From positions 1-64,000 of the forward strand of contig JALNYY010000006.1 of the NCBI GenBank assembly GCA_023229605.1: DNA of 64,000 nucleotides, given 5' to 3'. The first letter of the stretch is position 1; every line of letters starts with the position of its first letter. Under the pieces are notes generated by a model, which ran no database searches, was not told where the DNA came from, and saw only the letters and a program-made list of their open reading frames with translations. A program made the position numbers and the translations under genes. Positions 26,289-34,811 of the stretch are shown here, piece after piece. The DNA is from Methylobacter sp. (GTDB lineage Bacteria > Pseudomonadota > Gammaproteobacteria > Methylococcales > Methylomonadaceae).

Positions 26289-26823
26289 GGATGACTCCTT
26301 AAAATAGCAATGTACGATAAAAAAACTCATCGGCGGCATTGCTCGTTTGATCGATTAGGCAATACGCATGTATCGAGGATGTTTCTACGATGTGATTTTT
26401 CATATGATTACTCTCGGTTACTTAAATTTAAGTACATGCAGGATTAAGCTATTTCCATGCCACAAATTAATTGCCAAAAGAATATGAGCAATATCAATCC
26501 TAACCCCTAAACGAGAAAAAATTAAAACGAATAAGAAAAGTGTTGCAGGTTCAAATAAACCTGTTAATAAGGTTCTTTTCAACTACCGAGACTTTCGCTT
26601 TGCACACTTTGTTCGCGATGCTCCCGTAATGACTTGACGTTGTTCCGGATGGTCTTAGATTTTGACTACGCTTCAGCAACCGCTACAATTTCTCCAGAAC
26701 GCCCGCCCGCTTTCCTGTACTATTTCGTAGCTTTCTCTTCGTAGGTAGCCTCTTGTTATTTAACTGATGTTACGCAGTTGATCGAATTTACACTGAATTT
26801 ATCGTCCCCTTTTCGATGGTGTA
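26289..26823. other. Non-coding stretch upstream of the Spy-like gene
   Basis: About 535 bp between two minus-strand genes. The part near 26300-26460 is AT-rich and should hold the Spy-like gene's promoter. The rest has only short frames. One minus-strand reading at about 26585-26665 looks weakly protein-like (ending QSESLGS) but has no start and is not recognised. No strong terminator hairpin with a T-run was found after the GGDEF-EAL gene. Confidence 0.35.
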
Positions 26824-28632
26824 TTAACCTTTATCCAATTTTGATAAAACTTCGGCACCCGGCAACGGCCGACTAAACCAATAGCCCTGAAATGCGTTGC
26901 AACCGCAATCGGCAAGATAAGCAACCTGCTCGGGGGTTTCGACGCCTTCGGCAATAATGTCCAGCTTGAGACTGCCGGCCATGGCGATGATAGCGTTAAC
27001 AATCGCCGCATCATTTTCGTTACGGGTGATGTCTTGCACAAAAGAGCGGTCAATTTTTAACTGGTCAATGGGCATACGCTGTAAATAAGCCAGCGAGGAA
27101 TAGCCTGTGCCGAAATCATCGATTGAAAAACGAATGCCCCGCTGTTTCAGCAACTGCATTTTTTCGATGACCTCATTGATGTCTTTAATGATCAGGTTTT
27201 CAGTGATTTCCAGCATGACCGAGGATGGATTAACCCCGGTCAATTCCAGTGCTGCGATGACTGAATCAATAAAATTGCAATGATTGAATTGCACGGGACT
27301 GATATTGATAGCCAGGTGCGGCACGTCAAAACCTTGCGAATGCCAGGCGGCAAGCTGTCGGCAAGCCATATATAAAAGGCGCTCGCCCAGCTCGATGATA
27401 ATGCCCGTTTCTTCGGCAACCGGCAGAAAATCAGCCGGAGAAATCATGCCCTGGTCTGGATGCTGCCAGCGGACTAAGGCTTCAAAACCCAGTAATCGAT
27501 GCGTAAAGTCATACTGCGGCTGATAAAATAAAACGATCTGGTCGTTCTGTAATGCAGACCGTAATTCATTTTCGATGCTCAGGCGTTTATTGGCCTGTTC
27601 CAGCATTCCAGGATGATAAAAACAGTAGGTGCTTTTGCCTTCTGTTTTCGCCGCATACATCGCAACATCCGCTTGGCGCAGCAGTTTTTCAGTGCTTTCA
27701 TCAAACCCTGTGGAAAAAAGAGTGATCCCCAGGCTTGCGGATATTTGCAGCTCCTGACTATCGATAAAGTAAACCTGAAGCAGCGCATCCAGCACTTTCT
27801 CAGCCACGCTACCGGCCGCTTTTTCCGCATCCTCCTGCTTGTGCGTCAGTCCTGAGAGTAAAATAACGAATTCATCGCCGCCTAATCGCGCCACGGTATC
27901 CTCGGTACGCAAATTGGTTTGTAAGCGTTTGGCGACTTCTTGCAACAATAGGTCGCCGCACCTGTGGCCCAAGCAATCATTGATTTTTTTAAAATCGTCC
28001 AGATCCAGAAAAATAACCGCTCCGAATTGCCCGGAACGCTTGGCGGCGAAAATTTCTTGCAGCAAGCGTTGTTCAAATAACGCACGATTGGCAAGACCGG
28101 ATAAAGAATCAAGGTGCGCCATCTGCCATAATTTTCGCTCAGTCTCCTTGATGATCGAAATATCGCTAAACGCGGAAATGTAATAAAGCACCTGCCGGTT
28201 ATCATCTTCAATGACGTTGATTCGTTGCCAAATTGAAAATAAATCGCCGTTTTTATGTTTATTGACTAATTCGCCCCGCCAGTAGCCTTTTTGATTAAGA
28301 GACTCCCAAAGCAGGTCATAAAACGATTCGCTGTGTGCGCCAAAAGAGAGCAAATGAGGCGTTTGTCCGATGGACTCTTCAAGCGAATAACCGGTAATGG
28401 CGACAAAGGCAGGATTGACATGCAGGATTTTGCAATCCGCATCGGCAATTAACATGGCGTCCGATGAATGTTCGAAAAAGCACTGGTACACGGATGATCC
28501 TATTTGAGGCAGTGCTGAAGCATGGTTCAGTTGAATGCACCGGTTAACGAACAGGCTATGCTGCTGAAAACTCGAGTCCATTTCTTCAGCCAGGCTAGTA
28601 TTGAAATAATCTGCTTTTTTTAATGCCGACAT
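26824..28632 (-). CDS. PAS-GGDEF-EAL cyclic-di-GMP enzyme
   Basis: A 602-residue cytoplasmic protein. A PAS sensor domain occupies about residues 47-165 (AMLIADADCKILHVNPAFV). A GGDEF domain follows, with an intact RLGGDEF at 249-255 (diguanylate cyclase), then an EAL domain with FEALVRW at 383-389 and later DDFGTGYSSL and IAEGVE (phosphodiesterase). Both halves have their key residues, so net activity cannot be told. There is no membrane segment. The promoter at 28668-28737 is one of five shared sulfur-type promoters, putting this gene under the same control as sbp; the 5' leader would be only about 30 nt, with an AGGAGG ribosome-binding site. Confidence 0.93.
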   Translation of the reverse strand: MSALKKADYFNTSLAEEMDSSFQQHSLFVNRCIQLNHASALPQIGSSVYQCFFEHSSDAMLIADADCKILHVNPAFVAITGYSLEESIGQTPHLLSFGAHSESFYDLLWESLNQKGYWRGELVNKHKNGDLFSIWQRINVIEDDNRQVLYYISAFSDISIIKETERKLWQMAHLDSLSGLANRALFEQRLLQEIFAAKRSGQFGAVIFLDLDDFKKINDCLGHRCGDLLLQEVAKRLQTNLRTEDTVARLGGDEFVILLSGLTHKQEDAEKAAGSVAEKVLDALLQVYFIDSQELQISASLGITLFSTGFDESTEKLLRQADVAMYAAKTEGKSTYCFYHPGMLEQANKRLSIENELRSALQNDQIVLFYQPQYDFTHRLLGFEALVRWQHPDQGMISPADFLPVAEETGIIIELGERLLYMACRQLAAWHSQGFDVPHLAINISPVQFNHCNFIDSVIAALELTGVNPSSVMLEITENLIIKDINEVIEKMQLLKQRGIRFSIDDFGTGYSSLAYLQRMPIDQLKIDRSFVQDITRNENDAAIVNAIIAMAGSLKLDIIAEGVETPEQVAYLADCGCNAFQGYWFSRPLPGAEVLSKLDKG

Positions 28633-28667
28633 GTACTGTCCTCCTATCGAATGTATTGCTGGAAAAC

Positions 28668-28737
28668 AGTTTAGTGCAGCATGTGATCAATAAAGAAACG
28701 ATATTATTAGATTAAAATATCTAATAAAAAGATATTG
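28668..28737 (-). promoter_or_regulatory. Shared sulfur-type promoter, site A (GGDEF-EAL gene)
   Basis: Read on the minus strand: ATATCT at 28735-28730, a dyad TTATTAGAT-N6-ATCTAATAA, ATCGTTT at 28702-28696 (first base 33 from the first box), 22 bases, then a -10 TAAACT at 28673-28668. The sequence after the -10 (CTGTTTTCCAGC) also matches site C. No -35 consensus is seen, as expected for activator-dependent promoters. Confidence 0.8.
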
Positions 28738-28854
28738 ACGGCTTGCAAAACGGCTATTCCAAGCGGGCATTGACGGGATAAGGCGGGGGTTCCGAATGTT
28801 AGTTCCTATCGTTTGGGGGCGCTTTAGCCTGCAAAAGCGGACAGTCTGTATAAA

Positions 28855-28986
28855 CCTAAAAAAATCAGTTGGGACGCGTGAAATCCGTTCGTGCTGAGCC
28901 CTTCGGCTGCGCTCAGGAGAGCCTTGCCGAAGCATGAGCGGATTTCACGCCCCACCCATTTGGAATGCGCAACTGATTTTTCCAGG
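28855..28986. repeat. Palindromic dispersed element, copy 2
   Basis: The ends CCTAAAAAAATCAGTT and AACTGATTTTTCCAGG form an inverted repeat. Inside is a long imperfect palindrome, GCGTGAAATCCG pairing with CGGATTTCACGC around the TTCGTGCTGAGCCCTTCGGC core. It shares ends with the element at 29263-29426 and core with the elements at 9127 and 56358. Confidence 0.85.
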
Positions 28987-28999
28987 ATAAATCCCTTTA

Positions 29000-29066
29000 T
29001 TATCTGTTTAATAGATATTACGTTCTAATAATATCGTTTTATTAAAAATAAAAATCCCCCTAAGCT
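29000..29066 (+). promoter_or_regulatory. Shared sulfur-type promoter, site B
   Basis: TTATCT at 29000, a dyad with TAGATATTA and TCTAATAA, ATCGTTT starting at 29033 (33 bases on), 21 bases, and a -10 TAAGCT at 29061-29066. It reads toward the predicted 120-nt RNA and, beyond its terminator, the EAL-like gene at 29493. Confidence 0.8.
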
Positions 29067-29072
29067 ATATCC

Positions 29073-29192
29073 AACCAACGAACTGCCGTAAAAATATTAC
29101 GGCCTTGTTTACGGTGTGTGTGATGTCGCTTTTTATGTACCTCTCTATAAAACAGGGATTGTTTCTTGGGCGGGTTTCGACCCGCTTTTTTT
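29073..29192 (+). ncRNA. Predicted small RNA from the sulfur-type promoter B
   Basis: The transcript from promoter B should start near 29073 and meets a strong intrinsic terminator at 29170-29192, giving about 120 nt. An internal hairpin, GCCGTAA (29085) with TTACGGC (29097), lies near the 5' end. A short frame (MSLFMYLSIK) runs through it but has no obvious ribosome-binding site and continues past the terminator. It could be a regulatory RNA or a terminated leader of the gene at 29493. Predicted from sequence only. Confidence 0.5.
29170..29192 (+). terminator. Intrinsic terminator
   Basis: GCGGGT-TTCG-ACCCGC followed by seven T: a six-pair GC-rich stem with a UUCG tetraloop and a U-run on the plus strand. 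There is no complete gene just upstream, so it ends the RNA from promoter B. Confidence 0.88.
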
Positions 29193-29262
29193 CAACCCGG
29201 AAAAGGTACCGATTTTTACGAGCTGACCGAAATTTTAAACTCATCGCAATACAACCATTCAA

Positions 29263-29426
29263 CCTAAAAAAATCAGTTGGAGCGCGTGTAATCCGTTCGT
29301 GCTGAGCCTGTCGAAGCATGAATGAATTACGCGCCACCATCCTTTGGTGAGCATTCCAAACCCCGCTCACCCTTCGACTGGGTTCAGGGCGAACGGGGTT
29401 TGGAATGCTTAACTGATTTTTCTAGG
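29263..29426. repeat. Palindromic dispersed element, copy 3
   Basis: The ends CCTAAAAAAATCAGTT and AACTGATTTTTCTAGG are inverted repeats identical in plan to copy 2. Inside are two palindromes: GTAATCCGTTCG with CGAAGCATGAATGAATTAC, and CATTCCAAACCCCG with CGGGGTTTGGAATG. It lies between the predicted RNA and the EAL-like gene. Confidence 0.85.
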
Positions 29427-29492
29427 TTCAAAGCAACCGAAACCGGAAAATCCGCCGATGAATACACTTTTACCAGACCTGAGGAATAACAA

Positions 29493-30368
29493 ATGCCATT
29501 ACAAAATTTAGTTGATTATTTCAACGACCGATTCGGGCAGGAGCATAGATCAAGTTTTCGTCCCTTTCTGCTTGAAGACGGCACCATAAGCGCCCTGTTT
29601 GGGCAAATTAAAATCGGCAGCGTTTTTTCGCCAATACGTTTGGCCCTGAAGCCCGCCGAAATCATCGGACATGTCGCGAAGCTTAAAGTTTCCACTTATG
29701 AAGTCCAGTACCTGTATTCAGACGAAATTGAAAATCTGCTGAGTAACCATCCTCACCAAGCCGGCGATTTTGAATCCATCATCAATTTCGATCGCTTATC
29801 CCGCACCGTTCATATGCTCAACTATCTGCCTATAACTCATTTGCAGGGCGCACTGTTTGTGGAAGTTGATCCGCGGCATATACTGGGCGTTAAACAGGAT
29901 CATGGCGCCTATTTTGAAGAAGTGATCGGTCAGTGCGGCCTGGAAACCAAAAATGTCGTTATCATTATGGCAGTAAACAGCCACTATGCCCGACATTACC
30001 AAGAACTGGCCGCCGGCCTGGATAATTACCGGCATCGGGGTTATCAAATTGCGCTTAAGTTCGATTACGTCGCGAAGGAAGGTCAATCGTTTGATCTGAT
30101 TGCCAAGCTGTCTCCGAATTACGTCAGTTTATCGGCACGAAATCTTGACCAAGTTCGTGACAATGCAATTTTTGAAAAATTGCATGATTTAAGAGCGCTG
30201 GTCGTTTCAACAGGCGGGCAAAGTATCCTGCAACAAATCGACCAGAAAAAATCCGAGTTGTTGGCCCGCAATGCCGGATTCGATCTGGTGCAGGGCAGTT
30301 ACTATGAACGTCCCTCGGCTCCGGTATTTTTGCCGGAATCAGCTGACGCTGCCGTTGCGCATTATTGA
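29493..30368 (+). CDS. EAL-like domain protein, probably catalytically inactive
   Basis: A 291-residue protein that looks like a divergent EAL domain. Family landmarks occur in order: LFGQIKIGSVFSPIRL at the position of the first strand, FVEVDPRHILG, VVIIMAVNSHY, IALKFDYV and NYVSLSARNLD, then a C-terminal GFDLVQGSYY (matching the usual QGYYF block). The EAL signature itself and several metal-binding acids are not recognisable, so it is more likely a cyclic-di-GMP or protein-binding effector than a phosphodiesterase. It lies downstream of promoter B and the terminator, divergent from the GGDEF-EAL gene. Confidence 0.65.
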   Translation: MPLQNLVDYFNDRFGQEHRSSFRPFLLEDGTISALFGQIKIGSVFSPIRLALKPAEIIGHVAKLKVSTYEVQYLYSDEIENLLSNHPHQAGDFESIINFDRLSRTVHMLNYLPITHLQGALFVEVDPRHILGVKQDHGAYFEEVIGQCGLETKNVVIIMAVNSHYARHYQELAAGLDNYRHRGYQIALKFDYVAKEGQSFDLIAKLSPNYVSLSARNLDQVRDNAIFEKLHDLRALVVSTGGQSILQQIDQKKSELLARNAGFDLVQGSYYERPSAPVFLPESADAAVAHY

Positions 30369-30460
30369 GTCGGCTGCGCGGACTTATGGAATCGTTTTTA
30401 CAACAAGCACATATTGTCAGCCTCGCTGTTAAAGTAAAGGTCTGAAAAGACAACTTTAGA

Positions 30461-30496
30461 TTGCAGGAGAGGGTTCTTCTATATCCTCCCCTGCAA
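30461..30496. terminator. Hairpin between convergent genes
   Basis: TTGCAGGAGAGGG pairs with CCTCCCCTGCAA (one mismatch) between the ends of the EAL-like gene and the cysteine desulfurase gene. The flanks are short A/T runs rather than a full U-tract, so it is a possible bidirectional terminator. Confidence 0.5.
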
Positions 30497-30509
30497 AAAT
30501 CCCTTATCG

Positions 30510-32621
30510 CTAAAAATCCCTGCCACTCTTGAGCCGTCTTACGGCGCTGACCAACCGGTCAATTTCCTCATGCGTATTGTAAAACGCCAGTGACGGACGC
30601 ACGGTGCTTTCCAGGCCGAAACGGCGCAAGATAGGCTGGGCGCAATGATGCCCGGTGCGTACAGCAATACCGGCGCGGTTTAATGCGACGCCGATGTCCT
30701 GGTTGCTGTGCCCTTCCAGCACGAACGACAATACGCTGGTTTTTTCGGCAGCCGTGCCGATCAAGCGCAAGCCGGAGATGGTTCTCAGCGCATCCATCGC
30801 ATACACCAGCAGCTCATGCTCGTAACGCGCGATATTATCGATGCCGATTTTCAGCAGATACTCAAGGGCTGCGCCCAGGCCTACCGCATCGGCGATATTG
30901 CCGGTACCTGCTTCAAAGCGGGCAGGGGCGGGCTGATAGACGATTTTTTCAAACGTCACATCCTCTATCATGTTGCCGCCGCCTTGCCACGGCGGCATGG
31001 ATTCGAGCAACTCTGCCTTGCCGTACAACACGCCGATACCGGTGGGGGCGAATATCTTGTGCCCGGAAAACACAAACCAGTCGCAATCCAGCGACTGTAC
31101 ATCGACGCGCAAATGCGAAACCGACTGGGCTCCGTCCAGCAACACCCGCGCTCCGACCCGATGCGCCATCTCGATCATTTCCTTAGCGGGAGTGACCGTG
31201 CCCAGTGCGTTGGAAACCTGCGTGAACGATACCAGCTTGGTGTGCGAGTTCAACAACTTTTGATATTCGTCCAGCAATACTTGGCCGTCGTCATCGACCG
31301 GCACGACACGCAATGTCGCGCCGGTTGCATCGCACAGCTGCTTCCACGGCACGATATTGGCGTGATGCTCCAGCCAGGTGATGACGATCTCATCGCCCGC
31401 GCCGATATTTTGCCGCCCCCAGCTTTGCGCAACCAGGTTGATGGACTCGGTTGTGCCGCGCGCAAAAACAATCTCCGAAGAAGATGATGCATTCATAAAC
31501 TTGGCAACGGTATCCCGCGCTTTTTCGTAAGCGTCGGTCGCCCGCGCGGCCAGTTCATGCGCCGCACGGTGGATGTTGGAGTTCTCGTGTTCGTAAAAAT
31601 ACGAGACCCGGTCGATAACCGCCTGCGGCTTTTGGGTGGTCGCCGCGTTATCGAACCAGACTAACGGCTGACCGTTGACCCGCTCCTTCAGGATAGGAAA
31701 GTCCCGGCGTACCGCCTGCACATCAAAAGCCGGATGCGCAGAACCCAAGGTTGAAGTTTGCGCATTAAATCCTCCGTGTTTCAACTCATCGAGAAAATAA
31801 AGCGTTGAGCCCGGTTCGGGGCTTGCCGGGATACCGGCAGAAGGCTTAGAAAACGAACCGAAAAGTTCCAGCAGCTCAGCTTCGCCCGGCAGGCCATAGG
31901 CTTGAGGCGAAAGACCCGCTATCAAGGAAGGGTCAAAGTCAGTCATCGAGGCAGCCAGACCGTAGCTTGCCGTTGGAGCGGACTTACCCGCAGCACTAAG
32001 CGGAATGTTCCCGGTAGCCGCGGTATTGGCAGCGAAAAGCTTTTGCAATTCCGCATCAAAAGCCTGCGGTGAAGTACCCACGTTGGCTAATTGCTCGGCG
32101 TCAGTCAGCGATTCAGCTGTCAATTCGTGTCCCGTCACTGAAGACGGGATGGCGGGAATTGAACCAGTCTCGATGCTTCCGGGAATGTGGCTTCCTGAAG
32201 GTATGCGCGAAACCAGCAACTGTTGCAATTGCGCTTCATCAGGCAGTCCGAAGTTGTGCGGCAAAATACCTTCCAGTACGGATTTTTCCAAACCCGCCAA
32301 CGGCGATGTTGCTGCCGAAGACGGATTGCCGAAAACCGAACCCGTATCAAGGCTGTCGGGAACGCTTGCTAAGGACGGTTGCCGCGGAGCGAACAGCTTT
32401 TGCAGCGCGGCTTCCCCCGGCAGGCCGAATCCTTGAGGTATTCCCGATCCAGCCGCACCCGCCAACGGTGATGTAAACCCGCCCGGCACTGCCGAAGAGG
32501 CAGCGGCGATGCGCGATCCGTCGCAGGGTAAGGCCGTAAACAGCTCATTGGCGAGTTTGGTCAATTGCTCTACATCCGGCAATGATGCGCTTTGCGTGAA
32601 ATCGCTGTTACTTGTATTCAT
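30510..32621 (-). CDS. Cysteine desulfurase, family 2A encapsulin cargo type
   Basis: From the ATG at 32621 the protein has 703 residues. The C-terminal 400 are a SufS/CsdA-type cysteine desulfurase: WFDNAATTQKP, PLP lysine in FSGHKIFAPTGIG and catalytic cysteine in RTGHHCAQP. The first 300 residues are a low-complexity, probably disordered extension with a repeated motif: residues 62-77 (PQGFGLPGEAALQKLF), 121-136 (PHNFGLPDEAQLQQLL), 185-196 (PQAFDAELQKLF) and 239-254 (PQAYGLPGEAELLELF). This extension with repeated motifs is what loads the desulfurase into family 2A encapsulin shells. The gene overlaps the encapsulin gene end by 14 bp. It probably supplies or stores sulfane sulfur inside the shell. 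Confidence 0.92.
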   Translation of the reverse strand: MNTSNSDFTQSASLPDVEQLTKLANELFTALPCDGSRIAAASSAVPGGFTSPLAGAAGSGIPQGFGLPGEAALQKLFAPRQPSLASVPDSLDTGSVFGNPSSAATSPLAGLEKSVLEGILPHNFGLPDEAQLQQLLVSRIPSGSHIPGSIETGSIPAIPSSVTGHELTAESLTDAEQLANVGTSPQAFDAELQKLFAANTAATGNIPLSAAGKSAPTASYGLAASMTDFDPSLIAGLSPQAYGLPGEAELLELFGSFSKPSAGIPASPEPGSTLYFLDELKHGGFNAQTSTLGSAHPAFDVQAVRRDFPILKERVNGQPLVWFDNAATTQKPQAVIDRVSYFYEHENSNIHRAAHELAARATDAYEKARDTVAKFMNASSSSEIVFARGTTESINLVAQSWGRQNIGAGDEIVITWLEHHANIVPWKQLCDATGATLRVVPVDDDGQVLLDEYQKLLNSHTKLVSFTQVSNALGTVTPAKEMIEMAHRVGARVLLDGAQSVSHLRVDVQSLDCDWFVFSGHKIFAPTGIGVLYGKAELLESMPPWQGGGNMIEDVTFEKIVYQPAPARFEAGTGNIADAVGLGAALEYLLKIGIDNIARYEHELLVYAMDALRTISGLRLIGTAAEKTSVLSFVLEGHSNQDIGVALNRAGIAVRTGHHCAQPILRRFGLESTVRPSLAFYNTHEEIDRLVSAVRRLKSGRDF

Positions 32622-33531
32622 GGTACTTGTCCACTTCGACATTCTCGAGCACCCCGAGCGCATCGTCAGTCAATACCGCCAGCGAGCAATACAGCGAGAT
32701 CAAGTAAGAGGCAATCGCTTTGTGATTGATGCCCATAAACCGGACTGAAAGTCCCATGCTCAGTTCCCCGGTCAGGTTGGGTTGGTAAAGACCGACCACG
32801 CCTTGACGGCTTTCACCGGTACGTAACAGCAAAATATTACTTTTACCATTGATAACTTTAAGCTTGTCGGATGGGATCAAAGGAAGACCGCGCCAGGTCA
32901 AAAACTGCGAACCAAACAAGGTGACGATAGCAGGCGGTACGCCACGGCGGGTGCATTCTCGCCCGAACGCGGCAATTGCCAACGGGTGTGCCAGAAAAAA
33001 CGCAGGCTCTTTCCAGACCCGTGAAATTAATTCATCCAAATCGTCAGGTGTTGGCGCGCCGGTACGCGGCTGTACTTTAAAGCCTGGGGCTACATTATTC
33101 AGCAAGCCGTATTCAGCGTTGTTGATCAGCTCGCTTTCCTGGCGTTCTTTAATAGTTTCAATAGTCAAACGCAGCTGCTCATGGATTTGATTATGCGGGC
33201 TGCTGTATAAATCGGAAATGCGGGTATGCACGTCGAGCACCGTATTAACGGCATTCAAGCGGTACTCGCGACCCCATTCCTCATAATCGACGAAAGTTTG
33301 CGGCAGTTCTTTCTCATCAAGGCTGGAACAATCGACCAGCAGGCCGGTTTCATTCTTAACTTTGTTGACCCGGTAAATACCTGCCTCAAGAGGCTTCCAT
33401 TGCAACAGATGAACCAACCACCGTGGAGTGATGGTTGATAGCATCGGTACGGTTTTGGTGGCGTTTGCCAATGTACGCGCAGCAACGTCGCCCAGCGCGG
33501 TATGGGATTGACCTTCATGAATATCTGACAT
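32608..33531 (-). CDS. Family 2A encapsulin nanocompartment shell protein (SrpI-like)
   Basis: This 307-residue protein resembles the cyanobacterial SrpI-type shell protein of family 2A encapsulins, an HK97-fold capsid protein. Landmarks are TPRWLVHLLQWKPLEAGIYR, GREYRLNAVNTVLDVHTRIS cut short here, FFLAHPLAIAAFGRECTRRG and GMGLSVRFMGINHKAIASYL as read in its MGLSVRF region. It lacks a cyclic-nucleotide-binding insertion, which separates 2A from 2B. It lies directly before the cargo gene and after epsC and cysK on the same strand. The known 2A shells take up cysteine desulfurase and respond to sulfur starvation. An AGGAAAAAATC precedes the ATG. Confidence 0.92.
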   Translation of the reverse strand: MSDIHEGQSHTALGDVAARTLANATKTVPMLSTITPRWLVHLLQWKPLEAGIYRVNKVKNETGLLVDCSSLDEKELPQTFVDYEEWGREYRLNAVNTVLDVHTRISDLYSSPHNQIHEQLRLTIETIKERQESELINNAEYGLLNNVAPGFKVQPRTGAPTPDDLDELISRVWKEPAFFLAHPLAIAAFGRECTRRGVPPAIVTLFGSQFLTWRGLPLIPSDKLKVINGKSNILLLRTGESRQGVVGLYQPNLTGELSMGLSVRFMGINHKAIASYLISLYCSLAVLTDDALGVLENVEVDKYHEYK

Positions 33532-33574
33532 GATTTTTTCCTATTGTGGTTGGTGTAATTAAATTTAATAGTAT

Positions 33575-33860
33575 CGTTCCCACGCTCCGGCGTGGGAACG
33601 CAGTAGTGACGCTCCGGCGTCGCGTTTGGCACCAACAGTAGGCGCCTTTACGCTGGTTCCCAAGCTCCAGCTTTCTATGTTTCGGGAAGCTGGAGCTTCC
33701 AAGACGGCATTCAGCTAAGCGGGACGGGGTTTGCAACCCCGTCCCTAACGTTTCGATAACTATTACAATCTCTGCGTCCGTCAAACATTTCGAACGGGGT
33801 AAATACCCCGTCCGGCTCCCGGAATGGAGCTTGGGAACGAGCTGATACTCCCCGTCCGGC
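33575..33860. repeat. Cluster of palindromic repeats between epsC and encapsulin gene
   Basis: Several separate palindromes fill the 365-bp gap: CGTTCCCACGC/GCGTGGGAACG at 33575-33600, a TTCCCAAGCTCCAGC/GAAGCTGGAGCTTCC pair at about 33656-33701, GGGACGGGGTT/AACCCCGTCCC at 33721-33745, and GAACGGGG/CCCCGTC units to 33860. The GGTTCCCAAGCTC type recurs at 37681-37764 and 38813-38838. They may form RNA hairpins that separate expression of the two halves of the operon. Confidence 0.85.
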
Positions 33861-33896
33861 CCCGGTTTCTTCGCCTTTCGCCTTGAACCTTGCCCC

Positions 33897-34811
33897 CTAT
33901 ATCCCGCCCCCATCATGAAACAATTCACTGCGCACATGGGCCTGGGTAATGTGGCTGCCGGGCGGTACGCTATGGGTAAGCCAGACATTGCCGCCGATCG
34001 TCGATCCTTGGCCGATGGTGATACGGCCAAGGATCGTTGCGCCCGCATAAATGACCACATCATCCTCAACGATAGGATGCCTGGTGTTGCCTTTGACCAG
34101 GATGCCTCCATCGTCTTTCTGAAAACGCTTGGCTCCTAGCGTAACCGCCTGATACACGCGAACATGCCGCCCGATAACGGCTGTTTCGCCGATAACCACG
34201 CCGGTGCCGTGGTCGATAAAAAAACTCTCGCCGATTTGCGCGCCGGGATGAATATCAATCCCGGTGGCTGAATGGGCAATCTCGGAAATAATCCGCGCCA
34301 CCAGCGGCGCGCCCAATTGATGCAGGATATGCGCGAGCCGGTGATGAATAGTCGCGGTAATGCCCGGATAGCAAACCAGCACTTCGTCGGAACTTCTTGC
34401 CGCCGGGTCGCCTTCGTACGCCGCCTGAATATCGCTGTCTAGCAGCATCCTCACCTCGGGCAAGCGCGCAGCAAACTCACGAGTGATGCTGGCGGCTTGC
34501 TGGTATGCATCATCAACAACAGCAACAAATATCAGCTCACGGCGAATTTGTTTGAACAGCTCACGCAACAAGGTATCGAGCGTATGTCCGACAAAGTAAT
34601 CAATGCCCTCGTCATTCACATCGGGTAGTCCCAACCGGTTTGGAAACAGCACCGCGCCTAGGCCGTCGAGAATTTTTTGCAGTTCCTTGCGCGACGGCAG
34701 CTTAGGTGGCCTGTCACATCGCTGCCTGCTTTCCAGCGACTGCAAACGTAAATGCCGCAATCTGGTGACCAGCTCATCGACGCCCCAATCCTGCTTGGCA
34801 TAACCGCTCAT
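33897..34811 (-). CDS. epsC: Serine O-acetyltransferase (EpsC type)
   Basis: A 304-residue serine acetyltransferase, making O-acetylserine from serine and acetyl-CoA, the first step of cysteine synthesis. The left-handed beta-helix is seen in [21 protein letters not shown], given here by its [25 protein letters not shown] and [20 protein letters not shown] parts. The long N-terminal helical region is typical of EpsC proteins rather than the shorter E. coli CysE. Its start overlaps the cysK stop by 4 bp (ATGA), so the two are translationally coupled. Confidence 0.93.
   Translation of the reverse strand: MSGYAKQDWGVDELVTRLRHLRLQSLESRQRCDRPPKLPSRKELQKILDGLGAVLFPNRLGLPDVNDEGIDYFVGHTLDTLLRELFKQIRRELIFVAVVDDAYQQAASITREFAARLPEVRMLLDSDIQAAYEGDPAARSSDEVLVCYPGITATIHHRLAHILHQLGAPLVARIISEIAHSATGIDIHPGAQIGESFFIDHGTGVVIGETAVIGRHVRVYQAVTLGAKRFQKDDGGILVKGNTRHPIVEDDVVIYAGATILGRITIGQGSTIGGNVWLTHSVPPGSHITQAHVRSELFHDGGGI

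Noticed and set aside
26580..26670. Weak protein-like reading on the minus strand ending QSESLGS
   Set aside because: No start, only about 26 codons, and no recognised family.
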